Shown here piece by piece: positions 45,397 through 56,205 of a stretch of DNA of 64,000 nucleotides. The translations under genes and the position numbers were made by a program. Source of the DNA: Aradus depressus (lineage: Eukaryota > Arthropoda > Insecta > Hemiptera > Aradidae); NCBI GenBank assembly GCA_963662175.1, contig OY759214.1, forward strand, positions 103,502,115 to 103,566,114. The letters run 5' to 3'. The stretch's first letter is position 1. The number at the start of each line of letters is the position of its first letter. The notes below the pieces were generated by a model, which was given only the letters and a program-made list of their open reading frames with translations, did not search any database and was not told the origin of the DNA.

Positions 45397-47362
45397 TAGT
45401 TATAACGATATCGCTATATTTATAACGATATTACTGTAGTTATAACGATATCGCTATATTTATAACGATATTACTGTAGTTATAACAATATCGCTATATT
45501 TATAACGATATCACAGTAGTTATAACGATATCCCTATATTTATAACGATATCACAGTAGTTATAACGATATCGCTATATTTATAACGATATTACTGTAGT
45601 TATAACGATATCGCTATATTTATAACGATATCACAGTAGTTATAACGATATCGCTATATTTATAACGATATCACAGTAGTTATAACGATATCGCTATATT
45701 TATAACGATATTACTGTAGTTATAACGATATCGCTATATTTATAACGATATCGCTATATTTATAACGATATCGTTATAAATATAACGATATCACAGTAGT
45801 TATAACGATATCACTGTAGTTATAACGATATCGCTATATTTATAACGATATTACTGTAGTTATAACGATATCGCTATATTTATAACGATATTACTGTAGT
45901 TATAACAATATCGCTATATTTATAACGATATCACAGGAGTTATAACGATATCGCTATATTTATAACGATATCACAGGAGTTATAACGATATCGCTATATT
46001 TTTAACGATATCACAGTAGTTATAACGATATCGCTATATTTATAACGATATCACAGTAGTTATAACGATATCGCTATATTTATAACGATATTACTTTAGT
46101 TATAACGATATCGCTATATTTATAACGATATTACTGTAGTTATAACGATATCGCTATATTTATAACGATATCACAGGAGTTATAACGATATCGCTATATT
46201 TATAACGATATTACTGTAGTTATAACGATATCACTATATTTATAACGATATCACAGGAGTTATAACGATATCGCTATATTTATAACGATATCACAGTAGT
46301 TATAACGATATCGCTATATTTATAACGATATCACAGTAGTTATAACGATATCGCTATATTTATAACGATATCACAGTAGTTATAACGATATCGCTATATT
46401 TATAACGATATTACTGTAGTTATAAAGATATCGCTATATTTATAACGATATCAAAGGAGTTATAACGATATCGCTATATTTACAACGATATCACAGTAGT
46501 TATAACGATATCGCTATATTTATAACGATATCACAGGAGTTATAACGATATCGCTATATTTATAACGATATCACAGGAGTTATAACGATATCGCTATATT
46601 TTTAACGATATCACAGTAGTTATAACGATATCGCTATATTTATAACGATATCACAGTAGTTATAACGATATCGCTATATTTATAACGATATTACTTTAGT
46701 TATAACGATATCGCTATATTTATAACGATATTACTGTAGTTATAACGATATCGCTATATTTATAACGATATCACAGGAGTTATAACGATATCGCTATATT
46801 TATAACGATATTACTGTAGTTATAACGATATCGCTATATTTATAACAATATCACAGTAGTTATAACGATATCACTATATTTATAACGATATCACAGGAGT
46901 TATAACGATATCGCTATATTTATAACGATATCACAGGAGTTATAACGATATCGCTATATTTATAACGATATCACAGTAGTTATAACGATATCGCTATATT
47001 TATAACGATATCACAGTAGTTATAACGATATCGCTATATTTATAACGATATTACTTTAGTTATAACGATATCGCTATATTTATAACGATATTACTGTAGT
47101 TATAACGATATCGCTATATTTATAACGATATCACAGGAGTTATAACGATATCGCTATATTTATAACGATATTACTGTAGTTATAACGATATCGCTATATT
47201 TATAACGATATCACAGTAGTTATAACGATATCGCTATATTTATAACGTTATTACTGTAGTTATAACGATATCACAGTAGTTATAACGATATCGTTATAAA
47301 TATAGCGATATCGTTATAACTACAGTAATATCGTTATAAATATAGCGATATCGTTATAACTA
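45397..47362 (+). repeat. 20/40-bp GATATC satellite forming the palindrome loop
   Basis: Alternating 20-mers tataacgatatcgctatatt and tataacgatatcacagtagt (or ...attactgtagt), about 98 units. Each contains GATATC inside a near-perfect dyad ATAACGATATCGTTAT. The array points one way from 45397 to about 47287, then the last ~75 bases are inverted and mirror its beginning. The loop proper is therefore 45472-47287, and the array predates the inversion. Confidence 0.95.
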
Positions 47363-47818
47363 GAAGGAGAGTGTAGTGATGTTTGAGCGAGAATATTGCA
47401 GTATAATATAGGGATTTGAATCGATTTGACTGAGTTGAATTTGGTTCAAAGGAACAGGATTTTGGGGGTACATGTATACACTGATCAAGAACGAAACTTA
47501 CCCAGCAGATTTAGAACCGCTCTCACAAAGAGATGATATAAGCATATAGTCAAATGAAAACTGAAATATATATACTTTTGGATACAAAGCATGAATAAAA
47601 AGGGGCAAGGCCCTTTCCTGCAAATCAAAAATACAGGCATATTAACACGATTGTACTCTCCTACTTTTCCTCAAATCAGTGTTTTCAACATTTAGAACTG
47701 CTGGTGATCACACTGGTCTGCGGGCATCTATATCCTCTCCAAACCTTCACTCATACGACCTGCGTGCGTTTATAGCCTCTCCAAGCCTTCAACCTCACAG
47801 CATTCGATTTGATTCTTT

Positions 47819-48139
47819 TTAATAATCTTTTCGTTTGTGATATGCTGTGTACCTATTCCCAATAAAGTTAATGCCCATTATTGATATATCCTTCAAAATA
47901 TAGTCCGAGTTATTACCCAGGAAGCACTGGAATTGAACAAAACCCGCTTTTAGAATGTTGCAACTGTCGTTGTCCCATTCTCCTTGAAAAAATCTACCTT
48001 TTAAATAGATAAACCTATATGATGGCAAAGTGTGAGTGTTTTCATGTCGAACAGATTTTCTTATTCCATCTATACCCCCGATGGCTTCGGTAATGAAAAT
48101 GATACCCGAACCCCTCTTTGAACTATCCAAATCTAACAT
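47819..48139 (-). CDS. unknown 106-residue protein, right arm copy
   Basis: Identical in translation to the left-arm ORF at 44620-44940, with the same 7-base overlap with its upstream neighbour. Maintained by arm-to-arm identity. Function unknown. Confidence 0.5.
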   Translation of the reverse strand: MLDLDSSKRGSGIIFITEAIGGIDGIRKSVRHENTHTLPSYRFIYLKGRFFQGEWDNDSCNILKAGFVQFQCFLGNNSDYILKDISIMGINFIGNRYTAYHKRKDY

Positions 48140-48663
48140 CTATACGTTGATGACAGAACTTTATACCCGACCAAACGTAAAAACGTCATATTTTCCTTAG
48201 ACAGAGGTATTAAGCCTTTTACGGGTTTAGGAAGGTTGAACTTTTTTGTTGGTTTTTTATCACCATATACTACTCTTCGGTGTTCTGTTGAATGAATTCG
48301 TTCACTTCCGTCTTCACCCGAATCATGCTGTGAAGAGACCGTTTGCTGTTGTGATGAACTGGAGTGTTCACCCACATCGTCCTCTGAAGAGTCTGTGTGT
48401 TGTTGTGTGTAATTCTCTCCGTTGAAGGCAAGTGGGGGTGTATTCTGGGAGTGTGTTCCACCATTAGTTCTAATTCGTTTAATATGTCTTTTACCACATG
48501 TATCTAATTGAAAAATGGTTGCTCGCCTCTTTAAAATTGAAGAAATCGTGGATTGAGGAATCTTGAAATGTTTCGATATTTCTCCAACCTTTTCTCCTTC
48601 ATCAAAAAGTTTAATTATTTTTATTTTATTTTCTATAGTGAGAGCGTTTCGTTTGACCCCCAT
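48133..48663 (-). CDS. HTH (CENP-B/pogo-type N-terminal) protein, right arm copy
   Basis: Identical in translation to 44096-44626 and transcribed towards the central satellite, so the two gene pairs converge on the loop. The start ATG (catgg on the + strand at 48661) keeps the same context. See the left-arm copy for domains. Confidence 0.75.
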   Translation of the reverse strand: MGVKRNALTIENKIKIIKLFDEGEKVGEISKHFKIPQSTISSILKRRATIFQLDTCGKRHIKRIRTNGGTHSQNTPPLAFNGENYTQQHTDSSEDDVGEHSSSSQQQTVSSQHDSGEDGSERIHSTEHRRVVYGDKKPTKKFNLPKPVKGLIPLSKENMTFLRLVGYKVLSSTYRC

Positions 48664-51600
48664 GGTATCTAACCTGCTGTGGATTACTAGATCAATGAAG
48701 TCTGCCTAATAATCACCAAACAGACCGTATTTATTGTAGCAGGGTTGACAACTTCGGTTCAATAAATAGTGAATGATCAGATTGTATTTATCTCAAAGTT
48801 GTTAACACGTTCACAATGAAAACAGATAACTACTGACCAAACAGAACGTATTTATAGTTTTTTTCATCCTACATGCAACGAAAGGAGCCGATAAAATCCG
48901 AGACGAGCCGAGAAGAGCCGATCATTAATGGGTTTCCAGCAATACACCTAGCCCCAACAACAATAAGAAACTGCCTATGATATGGAACCTATATACGATT
49001 TTTATTTCTTAATACTGACCAGCTTGTACTCACCAATTTTTCTTATAATCACGATAGTTATTACGCAGTCACATTCATCACAAAAAATGTTCCTGAATAT
49101 GCTACAAAATTTTCATAATTTACGTAAATTTTCGAAAATGTAAATAAATATTAATCGCATAAAATATAAAATAATATGACTAAATAAAAAATAAATATAT
49201 GAAAGGATGTAAGATATGTATAGGACTTTAAGAAAAAACAGTTGAGTGGAGTAGGCGTTGTATGTGGGGAAAAAAAAACTGTGACAAATAATGAAAAAAG
49301 AAATATACTAAAATATTAAATAATCCCGGGTTTTGTGGCTATGAAGATGAATCGGTAAAATAACTGTTGTATTGGGTCATCGTAAGAGTTTTGGCTCTCA
49401 ATACCATATATGCGGGGAAGGAGGGGTGAATTGTGGGGTCCATGAGATGTGGGTGAGGATGGAACAATAATACTATATGGGTTCTCAAATACCGGTGGGA
49501 ACTGTGATGTATATTAGACGAAGAGCTTGGGACTTGAAAAATAAATACAATGGAGTATGGGTGTGAGGGCTGCGTTATAATATTAATTGAGGAACGGTTG
49601 AGTGTTAGTTGTAGAAAAATGTCGGGGGAACTATAGAAAATATATTATATATATATATATGCATGTAGGAGATTGGTGATAGCACCTATAGAAAACCCTA
49701 TCTATGGTGCATGACTGAGAAATAAAAGTTTAGATTGATAGGAATGGTGTTCGGGTTGGGGTTACTTTAGAGTTTAAGATATACTATAGAGGGGAACCAG
49801 GGAAAGAATTTAGCTGAGGAAGTATATAGAAGAGTGGTGGGGTTTTTAAAATGTGTCCGAGCGACTTCTAAGTTTTTTAGATTTGGGGAAGTTGCAGTTG
49901 AGTGATGTTTATAGGGATAGGTGAACAATTCCGTATTTTTGTGAAGTGTTGTGTCGTGACGATATATTGGATCTCTCGGAAGGATTCTATTGTCTCTGCA
50001 TAGTCTCTGATTTGTAGAAAAGTACATCACAGCTAATCTCTGATAATGAAATGTTACACAAGGCCGCCTACCCATTCAAAAAATATTAGTATCTCTACTA
50101 TAAATAATTATCCGGCTCAGTGGGTAAAGTTTTCAATGACTTCTTCTTAGGATAGCTATATAAGAAGAGTTCCTATTGTATTGGACACACCTTATATGTA
50201 CGTTGGGGCTGTGTTATAAAATAGTTCTTTAACTGATCTCGTTGGTGATGAAGGGGTCTAGAGCCTTCATCAGTATGAAATCTTAGGAAAAATACTTGAA
50301 TATGAAATTACCCCCGGCTTTTGCAGTTATAAAGATGGGTTGACAGGTACCAATGTGAGTGAGCCTACACAGCAGGGGTCCTAGGTTAGAGTTCTATTGG
50401 TGCTCAGATGTGTGGGAGTGGGTTCTGAATATATCCGGAGTAGTGTTGTGCAGGGGGATAATTTAAGTTCCTGCTAGATTGTAGGTTATTAGTCGTAAAA
50501 ATAGTGATGGTAAAGTAATATTGGAAATGCGAATCTAAATATCGACGAGAACTGTGGGGGTGTTGACCTGGCGGTTTAGGTAGGGAGAAGCATTTAAATT
50601 TGATTTTCTGCATGTGATGCAAGTGTGCAGGTATGTCTGAGTGAGAGGTGGGATAGAAGTGGTTTGAATGAGAAAGAAATGTTGACGGGGGAGTAGTCTA
50701 CACTTGTAGGGTTCTAACTTGATATGATGTTGGGGAAGTAGAAGTGGAGAGCAGAATATTGGGATGGATTGGTCGTTGTCAGAATTGTGCGGGGGTTTAA
50801 GAAGGTTAGGAGAGCAATTACAGTAGAGGACGGTTGGTGGAAGGAAAAAGAAATTGTTTTGACCACTATAAACGAGGATTGGAATACAGTAGAGGTGCTA
50901 AGTAAGTTAAGTGCTGGAGATGAGAAGTAGTATGTAACATAACGTAAGTTGAATATACTGCATGTTAGCCTAAGAATGTATCCATGGAAAGGTACATCTA
51001 GATCTAAAGATTACTCCGCGTGTATGGGCGGGTATGTATGAGTAAAAGGTTTTAGAAGTAGAGAACAGAAAATTGGTAAGGACAAGTTGAGAAAAAACAA
51101 TTAGACGATTGATGTGGGGAAGTAGAAGTGAGTCATAAAAATTAGGAGAAAGACCTGAGGATTAGGTGTGGGTTGCAAAGTCTCTGCCGGTTGGAAGAAG
51201 TCTAATAGGTCTCAGGAAGTAGAACTATTATAATTAAAGATTATGTTTTAGAATAATTGATGTGGGTATGTGCATTGAAGATGATTTGAGGTGGGTAAGT
51301 TTGACTGACTCAGAGGGAAAGGCTAATGGACGTAGAATGTAGGTTTATGTATGGGTTGACCGGGTTATGATGAAAATGTCAGACGATCTAGAGAGGTTGT
51401 AGGTGTTGAACAGGGGCGAAGCATGATGGTGCTAAGAGTAATGGACTATGATGAAATCTAAAGAAAATTGCTTGGATGTGTGTCTGAGTAAAAGGTTTAA
51501 AGGGAGAATTAGGTGGGGAAGTATAAGTGAGAAAATTGAGATGGATTGGCTACGCCGCTATACTGAAGATAGAGAGTAGTGAATCGGAGGGAGAGCGGGG

Positions 51601-51827
51601 GTATTGAGATGGGGAAGCACATTGGATGTGTTAATTGACGTGGGGATGTAAGATTAAATCATGAAATAAAAATTGGTGAAGTATGCCTGCAACAACAGGT
51701 CTCGACATGTTTGAACATGTATAATGCATGCAAAAACCATTTCAAGGTCTAGGATGTCTTCAGATTGGAGAAAACGCAAAATTACTAATAAATGATTGTT
51801 GAAATAAAAAAAACAAGAATTCACAAA

Positions 51828-52285
51828 TAACACCAAAGGACAGCGTGCTCGGAATTGAAGATAAATGCTTTTTTTTCCATCATATTACTCCAGTTTAAAA
51901 TAATACTGAATATGACGAGCTTTGAATTATATTTTTAAATGCAATACTTTTCAAGGCACCGAAGGACGGCATGCTCAAAAGTGTAGGTAGGCGATTTTTC
52001 CATCATATTACTCCAATCGGACAACATACTCAATATGACGAGCTTTGAATTATATTTTTAAATGCAATACTTTTCAAGGCACCGAAGGACGGCATGCTCA
52101 AAAGTGTAGGTAGGCGATTTTTCCATCATATTACTCCAATCGGACAACATACTCAATATGACGAGCTTTGAGTTATATTTTTAAATGCAATACTTTTCAA
52201 GGCACCGAAGGACGGCATGCTCAAAATTGTAGGTAGGCGATTATTCCATCATTATACTTCAGTTTAAAATAATACTGAATACAAT
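51828..52285 (-). repeat. ~122-bp tandem repeat inside the right arm only
   Basis: About 3.5 copies with caaggcaccgaaggacggca, tgctcaaaagtgtaggtagg and actcaatatgacgagctttg. It lies in the 51738-52440 segment that the left arm lacks, so it was gained by the right arm or lost by the left. No coding content. Confidence 0.88.
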
Positions 52286-52969
52286 GATCATGCTAGGACA
52301 TGATATGGTAGGCTACACGAATGCAGGGTTCGACATGTTAGATCACGAAAGTGCCTGTTCAAGGTCACGAAATCAGTCTTTAAAAATATAAAAATTGTTA
52401 CTAGTGGGCTAATTAAAAAAAAAAAATAGGGGCACAGGCGAGGGGTGAGATAAAAATGTAAAGCAGGGTTTAGAGGGAGAGCGGAAACTTATTGAGGTTT
52501 AGAGAGAGAGCTGAAACTTATTGAGGTTTAGAGGGAGAGCGGAAACTTATTAAGGTTTAGGGAGAGAGCTGAAATTTATTGAGGTTTAGAGGGAGAGCGG
52601 AAACTTATTGAGGTTTAGAGGGAGAGCGGAAACTTATTGAGGTTTAGAGGGAGAGTAGAAACTTATTGAGCTGGGGATGTACGATGGTGGGTGATTCGGA
52701 GCTGGGAAGGGTGGGGGGGAGTGGTGGTGGTGGGGGGTGATGGGTCACGTGACCCCGTGGGGTCAAAGGTCATGAGGGGCAACTGATCCAAAGTCCCCAT
52801 TTCCCTTCTACTGATGAGCAGAAATATAATGAGAAACGTTTTTTTCGTAGTAGGTAATTTCACGAAAAAAGAAGCATGCATCTGAAAAAAAATTAGAATT
52901 TATCAATTTTTATTTACACTTCCAATCAACTATAAACTCCAAAGCCGTTATAGATGATAACTGAAGACT

Positions 52970-53104
52970 ATTAGGATTTAATACAGACACATACAGTATA
53001 TTTTATTCATCTAGACACTAGGTGATTTAATACACGTACATACACTATATTTTATTAATCTAGACACTAGGTGATTTAATACACGCACATAAACTATATT
53101 GTAT
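52970..53104 (+). repeat. 49-bp minisatellite, left part
   Basis: Units of taatctagacactaggtg, atttaatacacg and catacactatattgta. The same units resume at 59525-59715, so the retrotransposon between them inserted into this array. 52819-52969 is AT-rich flank. Confidence 0.9.
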
Positions 53105-53426
53105 CGTGATCCCGCAGGGGGAAGTGGAATAGCTGCTTCTTGGGGACCGACGACTCCACGGGGGCCTAGTCAGCACACACACGCACATACATATACACAT
53201 ACGTGTGCACACACACACAATACACACATAAACAACGCACAAAACTATACACAAACATTAGAATAGACACCCAAGCTAAGGACGGGAGTCGTGCCGAGGG
53301 CTGAATGGTACAGGGTGGGGAAACATGTGTGCCTCTAAACGATCACCATGGGGCACCGGGCGACACCCCATTGTAACTGCACGTATGGGGCTCTGCGTGT
53401 GGTGACCATTTAATCCCCCATTACTC

Positions 53427-54803
53427 GTGGGAACAATTATGGAAACCAATTCAAAAAATTATAAAAAACCATCCCCCGGCAGGGACTCAACAGAGAACCT
53501 GCCGGAAACCTTACCGGACAGAGACTCGCTGGAGAATCTGTCTGCAACACCTCCCGACAGAGGCTCTATAGAAAATCTGTTGGCACTCACCATGGACATA
53601 GATCACGAAGAGCCAGCGTCTACCCCGGCGGACCCTCAGTCAACCCCCGCTGTGTCTGATGTTCGCGAGACCGAGGGGACCTCGGTTCCCTTGGGCCCGC
53701 CATCCGGACAGGCGAGTGAGGTTGATGAGGTAGTTGGAAAGCTGCACCTGATGAGAGTTAAATTGTCAGGGGCAGCTAGACGAAAGCTCAAAAGAGCCAG
53801 GCGAGCTGCAGAATCAGGTTCGGGACAAAATGTACCGATACCTGCTTTGCCGATATCGCCAGCAGCGGGAAGACAGGGGACCAAAATAAAAGGAACCCAA
53901 GGCCAAAACCGCAACACCCAAGGTGCCCCCAAGGGTCCCATTTCCTCTACGCCTGCAGGACGCGGGGTTCAGGGCACCTACAAGGTACCTGTCTCGACCG
54001 TGTCAGCGGGTTGTGGGGTTAAGGGCACCTCTGTGGGGCAATCCCCATCCACGTCAACGGGACGTGGGATTTAGGGCATCCTCAGGGAACCTACCCCATC
54101 CACGTCGGCGGGACATGATAGAAAAGAGTCTCCGAAGAGGAATCTTTCTGACATGACCACGCCATCTCCAAAGGCGCCTTACAAAAAGCCGAGAACCCAG
54201 ATGGCTCGAGAGAAGGGTCAATCGACTTTTTGCGAGGCAGTAAACCAGCAGAGGGTGGCCATCATTCAGGATGGCTACCCAAATATAGCTATCTCCGAGG
54301 AACAAATGGGACAAATTGTGGACCACATCCTAGGAGAGATAGATAGTCTAAAACCTGGGCCGGGTCAGCCGACACCAGGATTTGATGGCTACAACCTCCG
54401 AAATGGGGCACTGCGCATAACGTGCTTGGACAGGGACACCAGGACCTGGCTCGAGGGCGTGGTGTCAAGGTGCAACCCGTGGCAAGGAGCTTGCCTTCGG
54501 ATAGTAGACGCATCGGAGCTCAGCAGGCCGGTGAGGGAAAGGGTATTGATACCGGGTCCTGTACACAAACCGGCCACCGTGCTTCACCACCTCGAGGTCC
54601 AGAACGGCGACCTCTCCACCTCCGGGTGGAGAGTTGTCAGAGCCACTGCTGACTCAAAAGGTCAGCATTTGGTAATTGTCATGGGCGAGCCATCATGGCT
54701 GGATCCTTCAAGATTCCAGTATCGCCTATCGCTTGGCCTACACCGGGTGACATTTGTCCGCCTGGGAAGGAAGGAACCGGAGAGGAAGGAAAAGGACCAG
54801 TAG
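53427..54803 (+). pseudogene. ORF1 of the R1/LOA-like element, DUF4780-like C-terminal half
   Basis: Two frames: 53427-54074 (repeats of DRDSLENL/DRGSIENL, then acidic and proline-rich) and 54153-54803. The second contains STFCEAVNQQRVAIIQDGYP, then ALRITCLDRDTRTWLEGVV and the FVRLGRKEPERKEKD end, a layout like the DUF4780 domain found in insect retroelements. Three repeats of a ~57-base unit (gcgggacRtgg..ttYagggcacct) lie at the frame change, where an indel probably caused the shift. No zinc knuckle. It likely binds element RNA. Confidence 0.6.
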
Positions 54804-55410
54804 AAGGGTAACGGTCCACCCTATTAAATGTTAAAAGTATGATCAGGGTCCTCCAAATAAATCTCCACCACTGCAGGGCAGCAACTGCTGCCCTAGGAAT
54901 GTATGTGGTGAACAAAAATATTGATATTGTACTAATTCAAGAACCTTACGTTTACAAAGGGGGAATTGGGGGCTGGGAGGACTTGGGGCGTTCACGATCT
55001 GTGGCAACGACCAAAATCCACCTAGAACTTGCATTTTAGCAAGAAGACACATACAGCTTATGCCACTTCGGGGCTTCTGTTCCAGAGACCTAGTGGCGGC
55101 CAAGCTGACCTGTACCTGGGAAGGTACCACAAAAGATCTTGTTATAGCCTCTGTATACCTTCCGTACGACCAACCTGGGGACCCACCATCTAATCAGAGA
55201 GAAACCTTGTGACCTTCTGCGAGAGACAACGATCGCACGTGATACTCGCCTGTGATGCTAATGCACACCACATTTTGTGGGGGAGCAGCAACACTAACAA
55301 AAGGGGCGAGGCACTCCTAGATTTCATTGCTTCAACTAATCTAGAAATGAACTTGAAAGAAATAAAACTTGTTTATTTATGATATTGTCTAATTTCACCA
55401 ACTATATTTA

Positions 55411-55449
55411 CATGGGAGTACTTTCGGTATTTCTACCATCCTCAGCCAA
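55411..55449 (-). ncRNA. hammerhead ribozyme core, left end of insert
   Basis: On the minus strand: CTGAGGA, stem II GGTA-gaaa-TACC, GAAA, self-complementary AGTACT, C, CCA. Same as PLE B and the opposite copy at 56167. Confidence 0.8.
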
Positions 55450-55522
55450 AGAGCCAATAAGAGTCTTATAATTTATCCAATTTCAGTTTCATTTTTTGAC
55501 GCTTTAACTACTTTGGTTAGGA

Positions 55523-55592
55523 GCCGTGTGGACTAGAGTGAAGGGCTTTAGCCGCATGGTCTTACTGCGGATTCAAATCCCGTCCGGAAGAG
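55523..55592 (+). other. tRNA-like segment (possible SINE head)
   Basis: Contains ggattcaaatcc, a good pol III B box, about 45 bases after an A-box-like ggactagagtgaag. A related segment at 60765-60835 has the A-box region but a damaged B box. Both lie next to PLE hammerhead ends. No acceptor-stem pairing was verified, so this is a relic or SINE rather than a tRNA gene. Confidence 0.4.
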
Positions 55593-56166
55593 AGTTTTAT
55601 TTCTATAGATTTTCAAATCGGCCAAAGGGAAGGGGGGATTAGGAGGAAAGCTTAACACAATAACTGTAATAACTGTCGTTGTAATGAATGTATTGACACG
55701 AAATTTCTTATGTAAAATCAAAACACTATAAAGTCGACACGCATTAATTCTCAGCGGAATCAGCCGAATGAGAAAAGCTATCTCGTCTGAGTACACCAGA
55801 TCTATCTCCAAGTCAAGGAATGAATACTCCGAGTTATATATAAAACTAGGCCATGTTGAAGGGAGTGTCTCACCAGATCAGCTTCAAGGATAGTCCCAGC
55901 CATTGTCGAAACGTCTCATATCCACATGTCCCCTGTGAAATGCCCTAAGCGACAAATTGTCTATACAGGCTGATTCGAGTTTTCATTGACATTGTATTCC
56001 CTCAGGAATTATTTGTAAAACAATTAGGTCTCCCTCTTCTTTTGGTAGCCTTCTCCTCTTCGGTCGACATGGCTGAAATCAATATAAGTCTTACTCAGGG
56101 CCAACTCAATTTTCAAACAAAAATTTCTTGTTCTTCTTATAAGACTCAGTCTTATCTCTTATGCTT

Positions 56167-56205
56167 TTGGCTGAGGATGGTAGAAATACCGAAAGTACTC
56201 CCATG
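56167..56205 (+). ncRNA. hammerhead ribozyme core, right end of insert
   Basis: CTGAGGA at 56171-56177, stem II GGTA-gaaa-TACC, GAAA at 56191-56194, AGTACT, C at the cleavage site, then CCATG. Identical core to 11986-12024. Confidence 0.8.

Larger units (their letters stand above)
40743..45471 (+). repeat. left arm (4.7 kb terminal inverted repeat)
   Basis: Mirrors the right arm about 46379.5 for everything between about 41033 and 45471; for example 44096-44626 maps exactly to 48133-48663. Small ORFs at 42137 and 42684 have no recognisable domain and lack coding character. Confidence 0.92.
40743..52812. mobile_element. 12-kb palindromic element with Polinton-like ends, non-autonomous
   Basis: The ends read AGTAGAAGGGAAATGGGG and its inverse, flanked on both sides by GATGAG (40737-40742 and 52813-52818). 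A 6-bp target duplication, AG...CT termini and very long terminal inverted repeats are the known features of Polinton/Maverick elements. Arms 40743-45471 and 47288-52812 are nearly identical; only isolated substitutions were seen, such as one near 42730 and one near 42230. No polymerase B, integrase, ATPase, protease or capsid frame is present. Each arm has the same two small ORFs. The outer 40955-41032 and 51738-52440 differ, the right arm holding extra repeat sequence. Unannotated parts of the arms (for example 41000-43850) are AT-rich without convincing genes. Confidence 0.75.
47288..52812 (-). repeat. right arm of the palindrome
   Basis: Inverted copy of the left arm, longer because of 51738-52440 and extra copies of a ~30-base repeat (gaggtttagagggagagcgg) at 52467-52665, of which the left arm has about two. 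These length differences argue against a simple assembly mirror. Confidence 0.92.

Noticed and set aside
45397..47362. Possible CRISPR-like array of regularly spaced repeats
   Set aside because: Units are contiguous with no unique spacers, and the sequence is eukaryotic; this is a satellite.
40743..52812. Palindrome as a missed-adapter sequencing artefact
   Set aside because: The two arms differ by substitutions, a 700-base segment and repeat copy number, the loop is asymmetric, and a 6-bp target duplication flanks the ends. Not formally excluded without reads.
53040..53254. Cysteine-rich minus-strand ORF (MCIVLCVVYVCIVCVC)
   Set aside because: Arises from a CA/TG-rich simple repeat in the 5' UTR of the R1/LOA-like element.
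55523..55592. Functional tRNA gene
   Set aside because: B box present, but the A box is imperfect and no convincing acceptor stem was found; it is embedded in a mobile insert.
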